The notes: generated from the letters alone by a model not told the origin. DNA of 64,000 bases from Leucogyrophana mollusca (GCA_021014945.1 MU266353.1:1-64000); one strand, 5' to 3'; counted from the first letter of the stretch, positions 52,359 through 64,000 are shown. Numbers and translations are program-made.

Positions 52359-54276
52359 CGTTACTCGGAGACAGTGCAAGACTATCACCGAGTTATAGCA
52401 GATCCTGGCCAAATGGACCCAGAGGCAGGGTACAAAAGGGTATACAACCTTTCGAAGTGCATAACTTGAAGCACTTAAGAAGCGAAAACCTGCTCATGAA
52501 GCGCTGTAGCCTTACGGCCGAGTCACGTATAGGCCAGCTAAGGAGGCACCATTGAGAGCGTTCTAGGACCTGAACTATGCCGTTTAAAGCACTCGCGATT
52601 TGTACATGAAGGGAGATGAAGGGCTACTTACGCAAAGTTCGCTGCTTCAACCGAAGTATGATTCATGAAAGCCGTGCGATGAACGCGTTGCGCGCGCTCG
52701 ATAAAGATATGGCCGCTAGAGTAAAATATATCTCGGAGCAACGCTGCGAGGATAATCCCAGCAGCCTTGATGCTGATCCTGTCATTGACTGGGAGGCATA
52801 TCGATTGAGTGAGTTTGTGAGTTCAGTCACGCGGAGTTGATTTTTTCTTCGGAGTTTTGCTACAAGTAAAGATTGGGCCAAGGAGCTTCGACTTGTGTCT
52901 CGATACCGGCCGCCTCCAAGCTTACACCATACCAGAAGGATCTCGCTCGCTTTCCATTCAAGTACTCAAATCGGTCGGCTCTTTGGATTGAATGATCCTG
53001 CTAAACTTCATACAGCCTGTCCATTCGCTACCATGCCTCCAGCTAGCAAAGCTCGTCTGGCAGCCGATTTTCTTGCGCTCACCCCCTCAATCTCTCTTAT
53101 CGCCGCTTTTTGAACGGCCCCCATCCCAAACGCCCATTTGTGCAACTACACAGGAAACTTTACTCCTGACAGGTTTTTTTATTATTCATGGTTGCTTGAT
53201 GTGGCTAGACGTAGCTGTGCACTCCGAACTTGATCGGATTTTGCTCACTGATCACTGTAGTCCATTGCCCGTCATGATACGTTCGTTTGGCTCAGCTTTG
53301 TTGGGGTGCCTAACGCCTTACTTCCCCTCCGCACTAAGTTGCATGAGTAAAGGGGTTTTTGTCCACCGAGGTATCCGGGGAGTCCATGGCATCGTCGACT
53401 GCCTCGTGCGTTCAAACTCACTGCATGAAATAGTTGGACATATACCAGGTCAAGACCATGTAACTTCAAGCTTTTTACCGCACGCGATGCACGCACCTTA
53501 AATTTCTTCGCTGCCGAAAATGGTCCGCGGCCGACTTTGCGGTTACCGATCAATCATTTTCTGAAGCAGAGCATTTGATATCTCCGCTCCACCTTTCTGG
53601 CGTTTTCTACGATGGTGCAGTCGCGGACAGAGACGCCGGACCCAAGTGCCTCACCGTGTAGACACCGTCACACGCACTCAGTGGACATCGACGTCATCAC
53701 GAGGCGGAGTCCCAGCAATGTGGCCGCGGACGCTGGGTTTTCATTGCAAGACACCTATCTTGTTTTTGGCGGTTTACAGGATTATCTTATCCGTGGTGGC
53801 GGCTCAAGTAACTGAAGAGGATGAAGCTTCTGTGGCGCTTTTGACTTGGGCCGATGTGATTGTTTCGAGGGCGGGATTCGAATCTTTGCCCGTTGCATCG
53901 CTCACATGGCTGTGGAGTGCCCAGATATCGTTGTGTCGATTCATTGACAACTTTCTACAGCTTTCTACATCCTCATACAGTGTTTCTTACATCCATGATC
54001 CATGACCGCGGATCACTCGCTTGCCTTCTGTCAACGTCATAATCACACCTAATCGCACCCCAAAATTTGAACCGCAAGCGATATCGGACTTGTCTGCGTG
54101 CCCGGAGCTGTCAAATTAGATGTGTTCAGGAGGCATGAGCAAGTGTCAACGGACAGCATAAATCCTACCGTGGTTGCGGACAATCTCGCTCAGTCACTTC
54201 ACGGTCTTCCCCAGTCAGTTATCGAATATCATTTGTCCATCCTGCCACTAATATTAAAACAAAACGGGTGTACCAA
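52359..54276. other. Long region without a supported gene
   Basis: About 1.9 kb. The plus-strand frames 52992-53501 and 53612-53815 are the longest but show no signal peptide, domain or family motif, and frame-shifted pieces around 53480-53640 do not join by splicing. It may hold an unrecognised multi-exon gene or relics. TATA-like elements are not evident. Confidence 0.35.
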
Positions 54277-54738
54277 ATGTTCATCTCAAGAGTTGCCATC
54301 GGCCTCCTTTGCGTCGTTCTTGCCGGGGCCAGATGCACACACCCGAAAGTAGCCGATGGCCACTACGCTCTCCGTGTCTATTCAGGTCCTTCTTGCACAG
54401 GTACCTTCGAACCTTTCCAGGATGCCGTCACAAAGAATCCCTACAATTGTAACAAATGCCAACCTTTCAGCACATCGGGGAAAAGCGCAATGAATGATCG
54501 TCTCAAATCGTTTGTCTACACCAGTGGTCATCACTATGGGATCTTGTTTTTCCGAGATGTGAACTGCACTTCTGATCAAAGACTAGGTAATGTGTCACTG
54601 AAATAGTTTGTCGACCATCTGTAAGTCCGTCCTGAGTCCTGACCAGTTCGTACCGGTTGGGACCAACAAAACCAACCAAAACCACTAGGTTGTCACCCTG
54701 ATGACGACCGCATGCTGACTTTTGAACAATATCATTAG
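54277..54738 (+). CDS. Small secreted cysteine-containing protein
   Basis: Two exons (54277-54586, 54689-54738) give 119 aa. The N-terminus MFISRVAIGLLCVVLAGARC is a signal peptide. The mature protein has a C-x-T-G-T-F motif (YSGPSCTGTFEPFQ), a CNKC pair, VNCTSDQ and, in the second exon, GCHPDDDRML, about five or six Cys after cleavage, enough for two or three disulphides. No known family was recognised. Exon 1 without splicing ends a few codons after the donor at a stop, but the intron has good borders (CTAG|GTAATG ... CACTAG|GT) and the second exon keeps the frame. Its effector-like size and secretion suggest an extracellular or surface role, but this is inference. It lies 424 bp upstream of the SOD gene on the same strand. 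Confidence 0.62.
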
Positions 54739-55162
54739 AGGATTGGTACTTTGGAAGCACGCACATGGATGACGCCCCAGATCTACACGACGCCAGCGCG
54801 TTCGTAGCCTGCCATGCATGATGGTATCGGGGGGTTGTACCGTTGTATTTATGTCATAAATATGTATATCAACGTCTTTCCGTAGTGATTCCAAGGCGGG
54901 CTACGCAGCCCTGAACGACGCACCGCCGTCCAGGCTCTAGCCAGGGGCTTTTGTCGTTTTGGTTGGAGTGTAAGCTTTCCCTTACAAACGGTTATCTTTT
55001 TACCCGACAAGCCGGTCCGCATAAATGGCTCACGGTTGGCTCACGGCTACGGCCGCCGTGCTCTGATACGAAAGAATGTGACATCACGCAGTCAGCACAC
55101 CATTCGAAGTGTGAACACATCAGCACGGCCTCTCGCTGACCACACCTTGACCAACAACCACC
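54739..55162. other. Intergenic region, SOD promoter
   Basis: A 424-bp stretch between the small secreted protein gene and the SOD start. No clear TATA and no gene were recognised. Confidence 0.45.
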
Positions 55163-56016
55163 ATGGACCCATACAACAACAAAAAGCAATCAAAAAGACC
55201 TCTTGTTCTCACAGCAGCTGCTACGTCTGTCGTACTTTTCATTCTGTATGCCTTGTTCTTCAAGTCATCAGACGATGCTGTCGTTCACAAGGCGAGCGGT
55301 CACTCAGTTGAGAATCAAATGGAAAATAATTAAGATAGCTTAGGCTGTCGTCGTCTTGAGTGGCGCTTCTCCAGTGACGGGGACGGTCACCTTCACTCAA
55401 TCCTCAAAAGATGGTCCCGTCACAGTATCAGGGGAAATCAACAACCTCGATCCTTCGTCCAAGCGTGGATTCCATATCCAGTGTGTACATCTTGGTTCAA
55501 GTTGTCCGCAATTACTAACCACGAAGCTTGGCCGACCAGTGCATTGGGTGACATATCGGGCGGCTGTGGAACAACGGGTGCCCACTTCAACCCTTTTGGC
55601 AAGAATCACGGAGCTCCGTTAGACACCGAGAGACACGTCGGCGATCTTGGTAACATCGAGAGCGATCAATATGGCACCGCTGCTGTCTCGATCACGGACA
55701 ATGTCATCTCGTTGAACGGCCCTCTGAGCATCGTCGGGTGAGAGAGCTATCATTGGCTCCAGGCACTTCATCCCACTGATGCATACCCTCTCAGGCGCGC
55801 GGTCGTTGTCCATGCCGTGCGTCACTACCTGCCTGGGCTCTGTATTTTACTAATAGTTGCTTAGGGAACGGATGACCTTGGTAAGGGCGGCAACGAAGAT
55901 TCCCTCAAGACCGGGAATGCGGGCGACAGAGCTGCCTGCGGCGTCATCGGTACGCTCTCGCGCAACCGCCTCATCACATCACCATCATTAAATTGAAAAT
56001 TCCAGGTCTCGTGTAA
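55163..56016 (+). CDS. Membrane-anchored Cu/Zn superoxide dismutase-like protein
   Basis: Six exons (55163-about 55291, 55344-55480, 55540-55737, 55795-55816, 55865-55949, 56006-56016) give about 195 aa. A basic start ([13 protein letters not shown]) and a hydrophobic helix ([20 protein letters not shown]) predict a type II anchor. The SODC fold follows: [72 protein letters not shown] and [11 protein letters not shown]. Metal-binding His in [13 protein letters not shown] and VVVHA and the conserved Cys pair (GGC and AACG) are kept. It disproportionates superoxide at the outer or luminal membrane side. The first intron lacks a standard phase-0 GT donor; the best choices are a GC donor after 55291 or a weak GTTGAG after 55306. 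The last coding exon is 11 nt. Confidence 0.85.
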
Positions 56017-56110
56017 ATATCCAAAACAAGTTACGATCCTCCATGCGTTCGCTACGGAAAGCTTGTACTGAAACAAACGATATCTAACGCTGTCTGCATT
56101 TATCAACTGA

Positions 56111-57540
56111 TCATTGACACTGGACGAGATGTTTTCAGATTAAATCGCAGTGATTTCTCCTCTGGTAGACATACCTGGGAATAATAAGGGGGAGAGACAG
56201 CCTTGCATGTGTATGGTGGGATGCACACCGTGGGGCCAGTCCAGTTAGTTCCTGTGGTTGTTTTGGTGAAAGGGAAGCTTTATCATTCATGCTGACGACG
56301 CACCTCCACATTGACCCCACTGGGTTTGCTGGGGGCCCGAAGCAGACGTTGTGGAGGTGGGTGGAGCGGACGTCGAAGATGTGGCGGAGGTTGTGCTCCC
56401 AGGGAGTGAGGGCGAAGACGAACTCGAAGAACCACTCCCAGACCCACTGCCAATGGCAGTAGTGATCGGCCCATTCTCAATATACACTCCGGAGAAGTAC
56501 CAATCCTCCGTATCAGTCCCACTCACGAGGCGCAAAACTCCAAGATGCCAGTCCTCGGAGTTAGTCGAAGTAGATGCTGCAGCGTTTGGAACGACTCTCT
56601 GAAGCGGGTCACCACCGGTCGAAGCCCAGAGGCCAACAGTGCCAGCAGAGAACTGGAAATTAGCGGTCAGTCGCCGCCAGTGAGAGGATAACAACAACTT
56701 GCGTTGATGTCGTAGGCGAAGTTGTACCATGTTCCAGGAGTGAAGGGCGTGCCCCACTGCGGTTGACCTTGAATCATCCATTCTAGATTTGTGGCATTTG
56801 GAGCGACCCCGTATTTTAGCTATGCGAGCACGAATCAGGCCCATCCTCGAATTTTCTCCGGGATAGACTAACCTCCGTGAAGTGGGATTCGAAGAACACG
56901 ATTTGATGCTCATATGCGGACTACCAAGGTCGTTAGCGTCTTCGCCTATACGGCACAGGAGAGAAGAGCACACATTGGGTGGGTTAGTCGCGGAATGCAT
57001 GACAGAAAAGTGATAAAACAGTTCCCCAGTTCCCAGATTTTGCGTGGTCTGTGGGATAAGTTCAGTTCTCTCCATGTTTGAGTTCCATGTCGCCGTAGAG
57101 TCAATGGTTAGCTTCAGGCCATGAGTTTCGGAGCTATCTGCTGGGTTCTTATACCTAAGACAGATCCGAGGGAAGGTCAGCTGTGATTCCTACACTACCG
57201 AAGGACTTACGAGGGGTCAAGGGCGAGGTAGTGAGAAGTAGGTTGGCTGCCGTGGATATACTAGGCCACGGCCCTAAAATCAGAAACAGGGACTGGTGCA
57301 AGGTCCTCGCTTGGCGCGTACCCATTGGTATTCACCAACTTCATTCGACCACGACCCTGAAGATGGGGCAGGGCGATCAGGATCTCCGCTATGATAGACG
57401 AACTTCGCGCACGTACAGTTATCAAAATCGGCCACGGTGGAATACGCGTTGAATGATCCGGACCACACATTCGTTCCTGCGATAACTGGCTGCGCAAGGA
57501 TAGCAGCGAGACTGACAATGGGAACAGTCAGTGAAAACAT
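56111..57540 (-). CDS. Secreted GH131 beta-glucanase with C-terminal CBM1
   Basis: Nine exons (57540-57417, 57356-57322, 57260-57211, 57154-56974, 56920-56873, 56819-56703, 56652-56304, 56251-56175, 56119-56111) give 329 aa. The signal peptide is MFSLTVPIVSLAAILAQPVI. GH131 blocks are WSWSNEVGEYQWYIHGSQP, YKNPADSSETHGLKLTIDS, MERTELIPQTTQNLG, YEHQIVFFESHFTELKYG and DTEDWYFSGVYIENG. A Ser/Gly/Thr linker (about residues 240-280) leads to a fungal cellulose-binding CBM1: QTQWGQCGGTNWTGPTVCIP, YTCKAV, YYSQCQ. The enzyme acts on beta-1,3/1,4- and beta-1,6-glucans. Intron 56653-56702 uses a GC donor (AAC|GCAAGT). The last exon is 9 nt and encodes only Cys-Gln-stop, completing the final CBM1 disulphide. 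Confidence 0.93.
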
Positions 57541-57934
57541 GGCTGTCGGATGAGGTTAAGGGTGAAATGGCAACTGAATGCTGACACCTGTCTGAGGGAT
57601 TTTATGTGAGTCAAGGGGGTCGGTTGTGTTACAGCTTGGAAGCGAAGTTTGACCGCGACCATAGAGGGATAAACGTCGGTAAGGAAGGGACGCGACAAAA
57701 ACGCGAGTTATTTGCCGTCAATTCTTCCTGTTGCCGCTATATGGGAAGCGAGGTACAACTGGCAGGTGGACAGTCGCTTGGAATACGTTCCAATTCCGAT
57801 ATGTGATCACGAGGAGACCAAGAGATATACAGCGGATGTACCTAAGAAATCCAGAGACAAGATGATATAGCGTTATGGTTCAATGCAAGGTATCAAGGTG
57901 GAAGTGCAATTATATGGTTCGTACGTGTGAGTCA
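57541..57934. other. Intergenic region, GH131 promoter
   Basis: A 394-bp region upstream of GH131 and downstream of the CSC1 stop. No binding motif was recognised with confidence. Confidence 0.45.
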
Positions 57935-60900
57935 TCAATGGACTTTGGAGTAGATCCAGGAGGAGAGCCAAGATCGCGTATTTCGTGCATACGTCTGGCT
58001 TGCCTGGGCCTCTTCCCTCTTCAGTCGTTCTTCTGTTGCCAGTTGCTCCTCTACAATGACTTCGTTGACTACAGCCTCCCGCGTGGAGACATTGTTCGTG
58101 CGCGAGAGGGTAACGGCCGATAATGCATTGTCGGTGACAGAAGCGGCGGATCGCGCAAATTCTGCTTGCGCGTGTAGGTCAGGACGCGAACCCGGATCCA
58201 GACCCCGGATGTGCACCTGCGAACGTCGGGGAATGTCAACAGGTGGTAGATAGGACGATACTCTTCGACGTGCTTGCTCCACGATGTCTGACGATGATTT
58301 ATGGAAAAAGCTTGGTCGCCCATCGAAGGTCTGGGATCGATTGCCAGGGCCACGAGGTAGTCGTAGACCACTACTTCGAGCGCTGGAATTGCTGCGTCGG
58401 CTGAACACCGAAGGACGCCTCTCCCTCACCGCCAGCTCAACTTCGTCTTCACTCTCGATCGCTATTACACGAGACCTTATACCAGGGGGAAGATCGATAT
58501 CTTCATTACCGCTGTACTGCTTCGATATTCCAGGCGCGGAGAGCTGTTCGTTACCCGGACTGCCGGCCGGAGTTTCGTATAATGGAGACGTGGATGACGT
58601 CGGAGGTCCAAACCACGCGCCCAGATCTGCGGCACCGAGTTCACTTGTGAGAGATTGGCGAACATCTACGGTGTCATCCAGGTTGAGGAGTCCGAAAGGG
58701 TCTCGTGGGAGCCACAGGAAGTTGCTGATGGGCCTCGTATAGAACGGATTGTCATAAGGGATATCGTGATGAGGTTCATCATCCCAAGCTGGGAGAGGAG
58801 GGTGTCGCTGTACTAAAGACGTCGTTATTGACCCTAGGGGAGCATGTTCTTCCCGAGGGGAATGATGGAGAGGGCTACCAAGAATTGTTTGTGATAACTC
58901 GTCTGGTGAACCGCGAGGATATTCGGCTTTCTTGTTCTCGTCCGTTGAATTGAGTCTCGAAAACGTCTGCCGTTGAGGACCGAATGGATTCGGCTGGCGG
59001 CGTTGAAGATGCCGCACGCGTCTCGGATTCGTCGAGTAAGAGAAGTTTACCCATTCTGGTAGGCGCCAAGTGAGGAACCGAGAGGATGGTGAGTCTCGCG
59101 CTTCATTGCTAGCGTTGATGACATCTCCTTCCGACAATATTTCCCCTTCAGGGCCTTCTTCAGAGGTGCCATTTGTAGTGCTACCGCCAGTCCTACACAC
59201 GACGTCCGCCTCCAAAATATCGTCCAGCTCAAAACGTGTGCGACACCAGCGTGTCAAGCTATAGGGCATGTTCAGAGTCTGGCACTTTAGTGGTAGGAAG
59301 CGGGTGATAAACGTACATAACCTTGACAAAAACCGTAAGGATAATCAGAACCGCAGACAAGGCCACATTAACAGTTTTCTTCAGAACGACCATGTAGGCC
59401 AAGAACACGCACTGTCGACAAAATATACTCAGCTTTTGCCTGGCACTATGACAAAATGAGTTTACGTACTTGAGAAAGGATGAGGCCTGTGTCAAACGAA
59501 ATCATCAGAACAACTTCTGTACATCTTCGCTCATGCATATTTACGCACCGTCGAGTGAATAACGAACCATCCGTATCAGTAGCATTTGCCCATTGCCCTC
59601 ATAATTCTTCGCGTAAACGTGAAGTAGCTGCGCAGTACCAGGTCAGCCAGCGGACCCCGCAGGTATTCGGACGCACTTACCTGGTTTTTGACGACAGCTA
59701 AGGAGATAAACATAAGGTCACTTCGAATGGCTGAACCACTTTTACAACGTACCTGTCTCACATGAGAAGTACACCAGCCCAAACGGTATCACTAGAGGAT
59801 TCAAAACAGCGAAAAGCAGCAAAACATGTATGATAAGCAAGTGATTTGGCAACCAGTCTGCAGGACGAGAGACATCAATTCAGTATCGCCTGACGATGCA
59901 TAGAAAAAAAGACTCACAGTAAAAGTTGAATGTGCGAGGCCGAATCCCAACTGCGCGTTTGCGAGGGGTAACCTGTCTCTTTGTCGAGGGGTATAGGAAC
60001 AGTGGAAGCTGGAAAACTAACTGAGACAATGCTGGCTAACAGCGACCGAAAGACACACCCCAACTGAGAAAAAGTGTGGTCAGCATAAATACTAGTGACA
60101 TCGTAAAACCAGCGTACTCACACATAGTAAGCTCAAAACACCCATGAATCGCGGTGGTGAAGATCACTGCAAGGCAGCATGAACATCCCAAAAAGGCGTT
60201 AAGTAATATGACCACTCACGCCAACCAACGTAAAACGGTCCTGCAGTCGGAAAACTGTTCGCTACAACCGTTAGGATGCTGAGGCCAGAGACGTTCTTGA
60301 AAGACGTCAAGAAGGACTGGAGAGCTGCTGTTCCAACGCAGAAGAATACCAGGACATTCACGATGAGAAATTTGTAATATCGTGTCATGATCGTGTCGTG
60401 CAAAACGGAAAGAGTCGTTATGGTGTGCGCTTTCTTGGCGATGAGGAGCAATAGCAGCGGGATGAGGATGGTAAGCAAGGAGATGAGAATTGTGGGAAGG
60501 AAGGACTGGATGATCTCCTCCTCCCATGGGTGTCGAGATAGATATGAATACTGGTGCATGCGGATTAGTGTGATGGTAAAAATCCCGCTCTCATTTCGCT
60601 CACCAGGCTGGGCCAGAATGTAGAAATGTTCTGAATGGATACCAGGCCGACGAAAAGAGAAACCGGGAACAACCAAAATATAGTGAAACCCCTATAGGTG
60701 AAGATCAGCTCTTGAGTTCTTTGTGGCCTCACCGACACTCACCAAACGCCGAGACCCACAACCCAGTCTTTGAGAAGCTAGAACAAAGGACTTCGAAGGA
60801 CTGCTGCGAAATTGATTCAGAGGCTCTTACCTCCGCCCGATAAGTAGTCTTCATAACTCTAGTCCAATCGATATCCTCATACTGCGGGGCCATCGTTACG

Positions 60901-62920
60901 AGACACGCCAGTGGGTTGTTTGGATGAACCGCCAGATACTTGCACGCCTTTCGTGCATCCTTGGGATCCGCAAACGTAACAAACGCCGTCGAAACCGCAT
61001 CATATTCATGCACCGCTTTGGCTCGATTCTGCGTGATGAGCGATGTGAGCAGGTTGAGTTTGGCAGTGTAATAGTCGATGCTAGGGACGGTCTTTCCCCG
61101 GAATAAGACAGATAGATGGATTAGTGGTTGGTAAGGATGGAGTGCGCTCCGGGGAAGACTAAGCAATGCGTCCCAGACAGTTTTCTCGTGGGCAGCACTG
61201 TTCTCTGACGGGGGGCTCGTTGTCGGACCTTTGGTGAGAGACGTCAAGTCATGGCCGGACTCACGCGGCGATCGGACTCGAATGTGCCGAAACGCCTGCT
61301 TTGACTTGCCGATCACCTTGCGTGCCGACGAATCAGCGACATTTGGCAGGTCAAAGTCAGTGACGAAAGGGGACAGAGTGCGGATGAGCAGGTCCATGTT
61401 TTCTTCGTTCTCCTCGGCACCGTTCTCCTGTCCACGCTCCAAGTCGTTTGTATCCTTCCTCTTCCTTTCCTTCCCACGGGCTGGGCTACTGGAGGCATCC
61501 CGCGAAGCCTCTCGCCTGCGCTCCATCGTATGGTAGACTGCTTGTAAAACTTTCTTCGCCAACTTGATGTGAGCAGTTTCCAGCCGCCGCAGAACATCCT
61601 CTCGTCGTTCCAGTAGAGATGCCAACTCTGTCATCCTGCGAGCAATGACTACACGATCTATCACGGGCACGTCTTCCGCGTTCGAGGTTGAAATTGGCTC
61701 TAGCCGAGCGCCGTCCCTGTCCAAACTCTGGTCAGATGGTCTCTGTGTTACGCTGATGCTCTGTGGAAGGTGCTGGGGTATGCGCTTCGCACGATTGAAC
61801 CCGAATGCAAAGAATTTGTTGATCAATCCTGGCTGCGTGGATGACGTCAATCCGACCGAGGGCTTGTCGATGGGACGTGACATGTAATACTGGAAGTACT
61901 CTTCTAACTCCTTTTCCGATCGCAATTGAGTGGGAACATTGGATACCATGACTGTTCGTAGTCGCAGACCGCGGTTGGAGTGATCGTTGTCGAGGGAAGG
62001 GATATCTTGGAAAGGGAATTGTGGATGCGGATGCGGATGGAACTGGGCATCCTTCTCAGCAGCGACATCGGACTCCACATGTCGCGCAGCGGCGTCGATT
62101 TTCGCAGCACGCAACTTGAAGGTGCCGTGACATATGTAAACGAGGTTGGCTATCCATGTCAGGGTGAGCCAGAACAACAGGCAAATATGGACCCAAAGGA
62201 GCGAGAGTCCCTGTGGAGTGAGCACCAGTGACGCTATGGAGGCTCGCGTCATAGACGCAGGCGATACATCATCATCCGAGAAGTGAACGTGGATTGGTAA
62301 CAATATCGGCAGAGTCGTGAGGGTATGCAACAGGACAAAGAAGACTAAAAGTAGCACGTCGGCTTTAGTTAGTCGGATTTGGAACAGGACGATAAACTCA
62401 CGGCAGCCACGAAGAAAGCGGATGTATAGCGTGGCATCGATGCCTCTCAGTTCACATAGCTTCTCTGGAGGGAAAGTTATACTGTCTTTGACCCAAGACA
62501 GAGGCCACCCCTTGGGAGTTGGGGGAGATGGGTGTCTGCGTGTATGTCAGAATCGTGAAACGGAATGAAGTAACCCAACGTACAGCGCCCATGATCTCCC
62601 TTGGTATAAGCTAGCTCGTAAGACCGTCAGAAGATGAAACCAGGACATAGACGACCGATGAGAGCCACTTACTACCCAAACTGCCAAGACTCAACACTTC
62701 CGAGTCCTTCTGGAGGACTGCGTCCACGCCGCCTCCTCTTCATTATCTCGTGAGAAGTGACACATAGGACTGTGAGTCCTATTGCAATGACCGACTGGTT
62801 AATGAGGCCACTGTCGGACGAAAGAAATCGAGAGATTGTTTAGACAGTCATTTCTGTTCTGTTCGAAGCCAATGCTGACCTATAGTTTTTAGAAAAGGGC
62901 CTGTTCTGGATGTCGCCCAT
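57935..62920 (-). CDS. CSC1/TMEM63/OSCA-family calcium-permeable channel
   Basis: Sixteen exons (62920-62880, 62810-62673, 62610-62584, 62535-62402, 62344-60831, 60778-60744, 60691-60604, 60550-60220, 60166-60122, 60016-59918, 59857-59762, 59697-59681, 59627-59549, 59486-59470, 59411-59317, 59258-57935) give about 1359 aa. N-terminal RSN1_TM helices (GLINQSVIAIGLTVLC, LYIRFLRGC) are followed by a large cytosolic PHM7_cyt region with the RNA-binding-like motif TVMVSNVPTQLRSEKELEEY and a low-complexity insertion. The DUF221 pore helices (GFTIFWLFPVSLFVGLVSIQ, HPWEEEIIQSFLP) come next, then a long disordered C-tail (about 440 aa). Relatives are hyperosmolality- or stretch-gated cation channels. 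The first exon codes 13 residues and was set by phase and conservation. Micro-exons of 17 nt occur twice. Confidence 0.9.
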
Positions 62921-63911
62921 CCTCTAACGCAAGGAGGGGATTTCTACGCTCAAAGCGGACTGCGAGGCCTACTGAGAGGGTGGAGAAGCGTGAAGTGAGC
63001 TAAACATGCACAACTGAGCTCGAGAAGACCTTGTGTGTGATTAGCTCGCGTGGAGTTCAATGACGTTCCGCGGCTGGTTCACTTCTGGCTCCACATTGGC
63101 AATGAACCAGTTCGCTTCAACAACTTCCTTGAACTCAATTCATGACATCCCGCCCGAAAGACTTGATGCATGATGGTCGGCGACAGAATTAACACTCTGG
63201 TAGAAGAACAGGAGTTACTGGGCATCAATGTCCGAAAGGGCGTCCTACAAGCGCCCATGTTGAAGTTTCTCACATCCTGACAAGTCTCACAGCCATCATC
63301 AAAGTATGTACGTATCTCCAACTCAGACTTGTTGTAACCAGTCGAATTTCTCGACAGACTGTCTGACAGCACTGCAGGTCCATTCTGTTCAACCTCATTC
63401 CGATTGCTGGTAGAATCTTAGTCTGTCCTTGCCGCAGTGACGTCGACCCCGCATTGTGGCCGCTGGAACACATGTTCTGATTCCAGACCGATTTGAAGAT
63501 TCATGCTCAACGTTCGGCGCGAGGTCTGCGTTCTCTTTATCAAACCGATTTTCGTGTCCCTTTGTGTTACCCAGCGTTTTGATGAAAAGGTACTTAATAG
63601 CGTTGCGTTGGCTATATATTACAATGTGCGCAGGAACACCCACTGATGCCGATGTCCTGGTCAGGATGGACGTTCTGGTCTGATCGTAGTCACGCCACTG
63701 TTGAGTGCACAAGCAGCCCCTCAGGCAATCATAAATCGACCCTCAAGGCCTCAACGTTGAACGTTCAAGCGACGAGATACATACCCAAACCGGTATCATG
63801 ATACCCTCGCTCTTCCCTGAAATAGTTGCCCCTTCAAGCAAGTCTGTTACATTATGTATAAAGGACCAAGACCCTAGACAGTTCCCGTAGGCCTCTTGTT
63901 CAACCACAACT
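62921..63911. other. Intergenic region before the edge gene
   Basis: About 1 kb between the CSC1 start and the 63912 ATG. Short open frames show no family motif. A TATA box at 63857-63862 belongs to the next gene. Confidence 0.45.
63857..63862 (+). promoter_or_regulatory. TATA box of the edge gene
   Basis: TATAAA lies 55 bp before the ATG at 63912, the same spacing as the TATA boxes of the SDR and permease genes. Confidence 0.6.
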
Positions 63912-64000
63912 ATGTCCGCTTTCACGAACATGCCTCTGACCTTACTCGCCCTTCTATCGGGCGCTGCTCTGATCATGAGTCATAGGACGAAAAAGAGGAA
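63912..64000 (+). CDS. Partial gene with N-terminal membrane anchor (possible cytochrome P450)
   Basis: Only 29 codons are inside the window. They read MSAFTNMPLTLLALLSGAAL then IMSHRTKKRK: one hydrophobic helix followed by a basic cluster. This pattern is common at the start of fungal microsomal cytochromes P450, but other anchored or secreted proteins begin alike. No catalytic motif is available. The good TATA spacing supports a true start. The identity is a guess until the next kilobase is read. Confidence 0.4.
   Translation, partial: MSAFTNMPLTLLALLSGAALIMSHRTKKR

Noticed and set aside
52992..53501. 169-codon plus-strand frame
   Set aside because: No domain, signal peptide or conserved motif was seen, and it does not join neighbouring frames at splice sites. 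Kept only as an unexplained region.
53860..53900. GGATTCGAATC, reminiscent of a tRNA T-arm
   Set aside because: The flanking bases do not form the 5-bp T-stem, and no D- or anticodon arm can be folded upstream.

Overview
The window is nuclear DNA of a basidiomycete, most likely a mushroom-forming, plant-debris-decaying agaricomycete. Genes are compact and packed on both strands. Nearly every gene is cut by many 45-70 nt introns with GT(R)NGT donors, and several exons are only 6-17 nt long. Most ORF fragments make sense only after splicing, so gene models here were assembled by joining exons in phase and matching the translated exons to families known from memory. No database search was run.

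Layout. 0.4-4.5 kb: V-ATPase proteolipid c', a zinc-knuckle/SR-type protein, a conserved fungal protein and an ICMT-like membrane protein. 5-10.3 kb: a Sec14-type lipid-transfer protein, an SDR oxidoreductase, an epoxide hydrolase and mitochondrial uL6m. 10.8-23.2 kb: an APC amino-acid/GABA permease, the tRNA-binding cofactor ARC1, a 2OG-Fe(II) oxygenase, a histone-fold (Dpb3/POLE4-like) protein, an HSP20 with a textbook heat-shock element, SGF29 and translin. 23.4-34.5 kb: two large helicases in convergent orientation, SEN1/senataxin and the ribosome-biogenesis DEAH helicase ECM16/DHX37. 35-57.5 kb: a more accessory region with a secreted GH71 alpha-1,3-glucanase, a degenerate GST-like remnant, a 39-exon ABCC transporter carrying an apparent +1 frameshift, a DUF6534-like seven-TM protein, a laccase-like multicopper oxidase, a small secreted Cys-containing protein, a membrane-anchored Cu/Zn superoxide dismutase and a GH131-CBM1 enzyme. 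57.9-62.9 kb: a CSC1/TMEM63/OSCA channel. The right edge holds the first codons of a membrane-anchored protein, possibly a cytochrome P450.

Housekeeping functions (chromatin, RNA surveillance, ribosome assembly, tRNA charging) fill the left half. The right half leans to export and detoxification: ABC transporter, GST remnant, MCO, SOD and polysaccharide-degrading enzymes, which fits a saprotroph meeting cell walls and phenolics.

No CRISPR, IS element, phage module or rRNA/tRNA gene was seen. The most unusual sequence-level signals are splicing features. A 6-nt exon builds the RxS motif of the 2OG oxygenase. The ABC transporter places its catalytic motifs on tiny exons. Four introns appear to use GC-AG borders.
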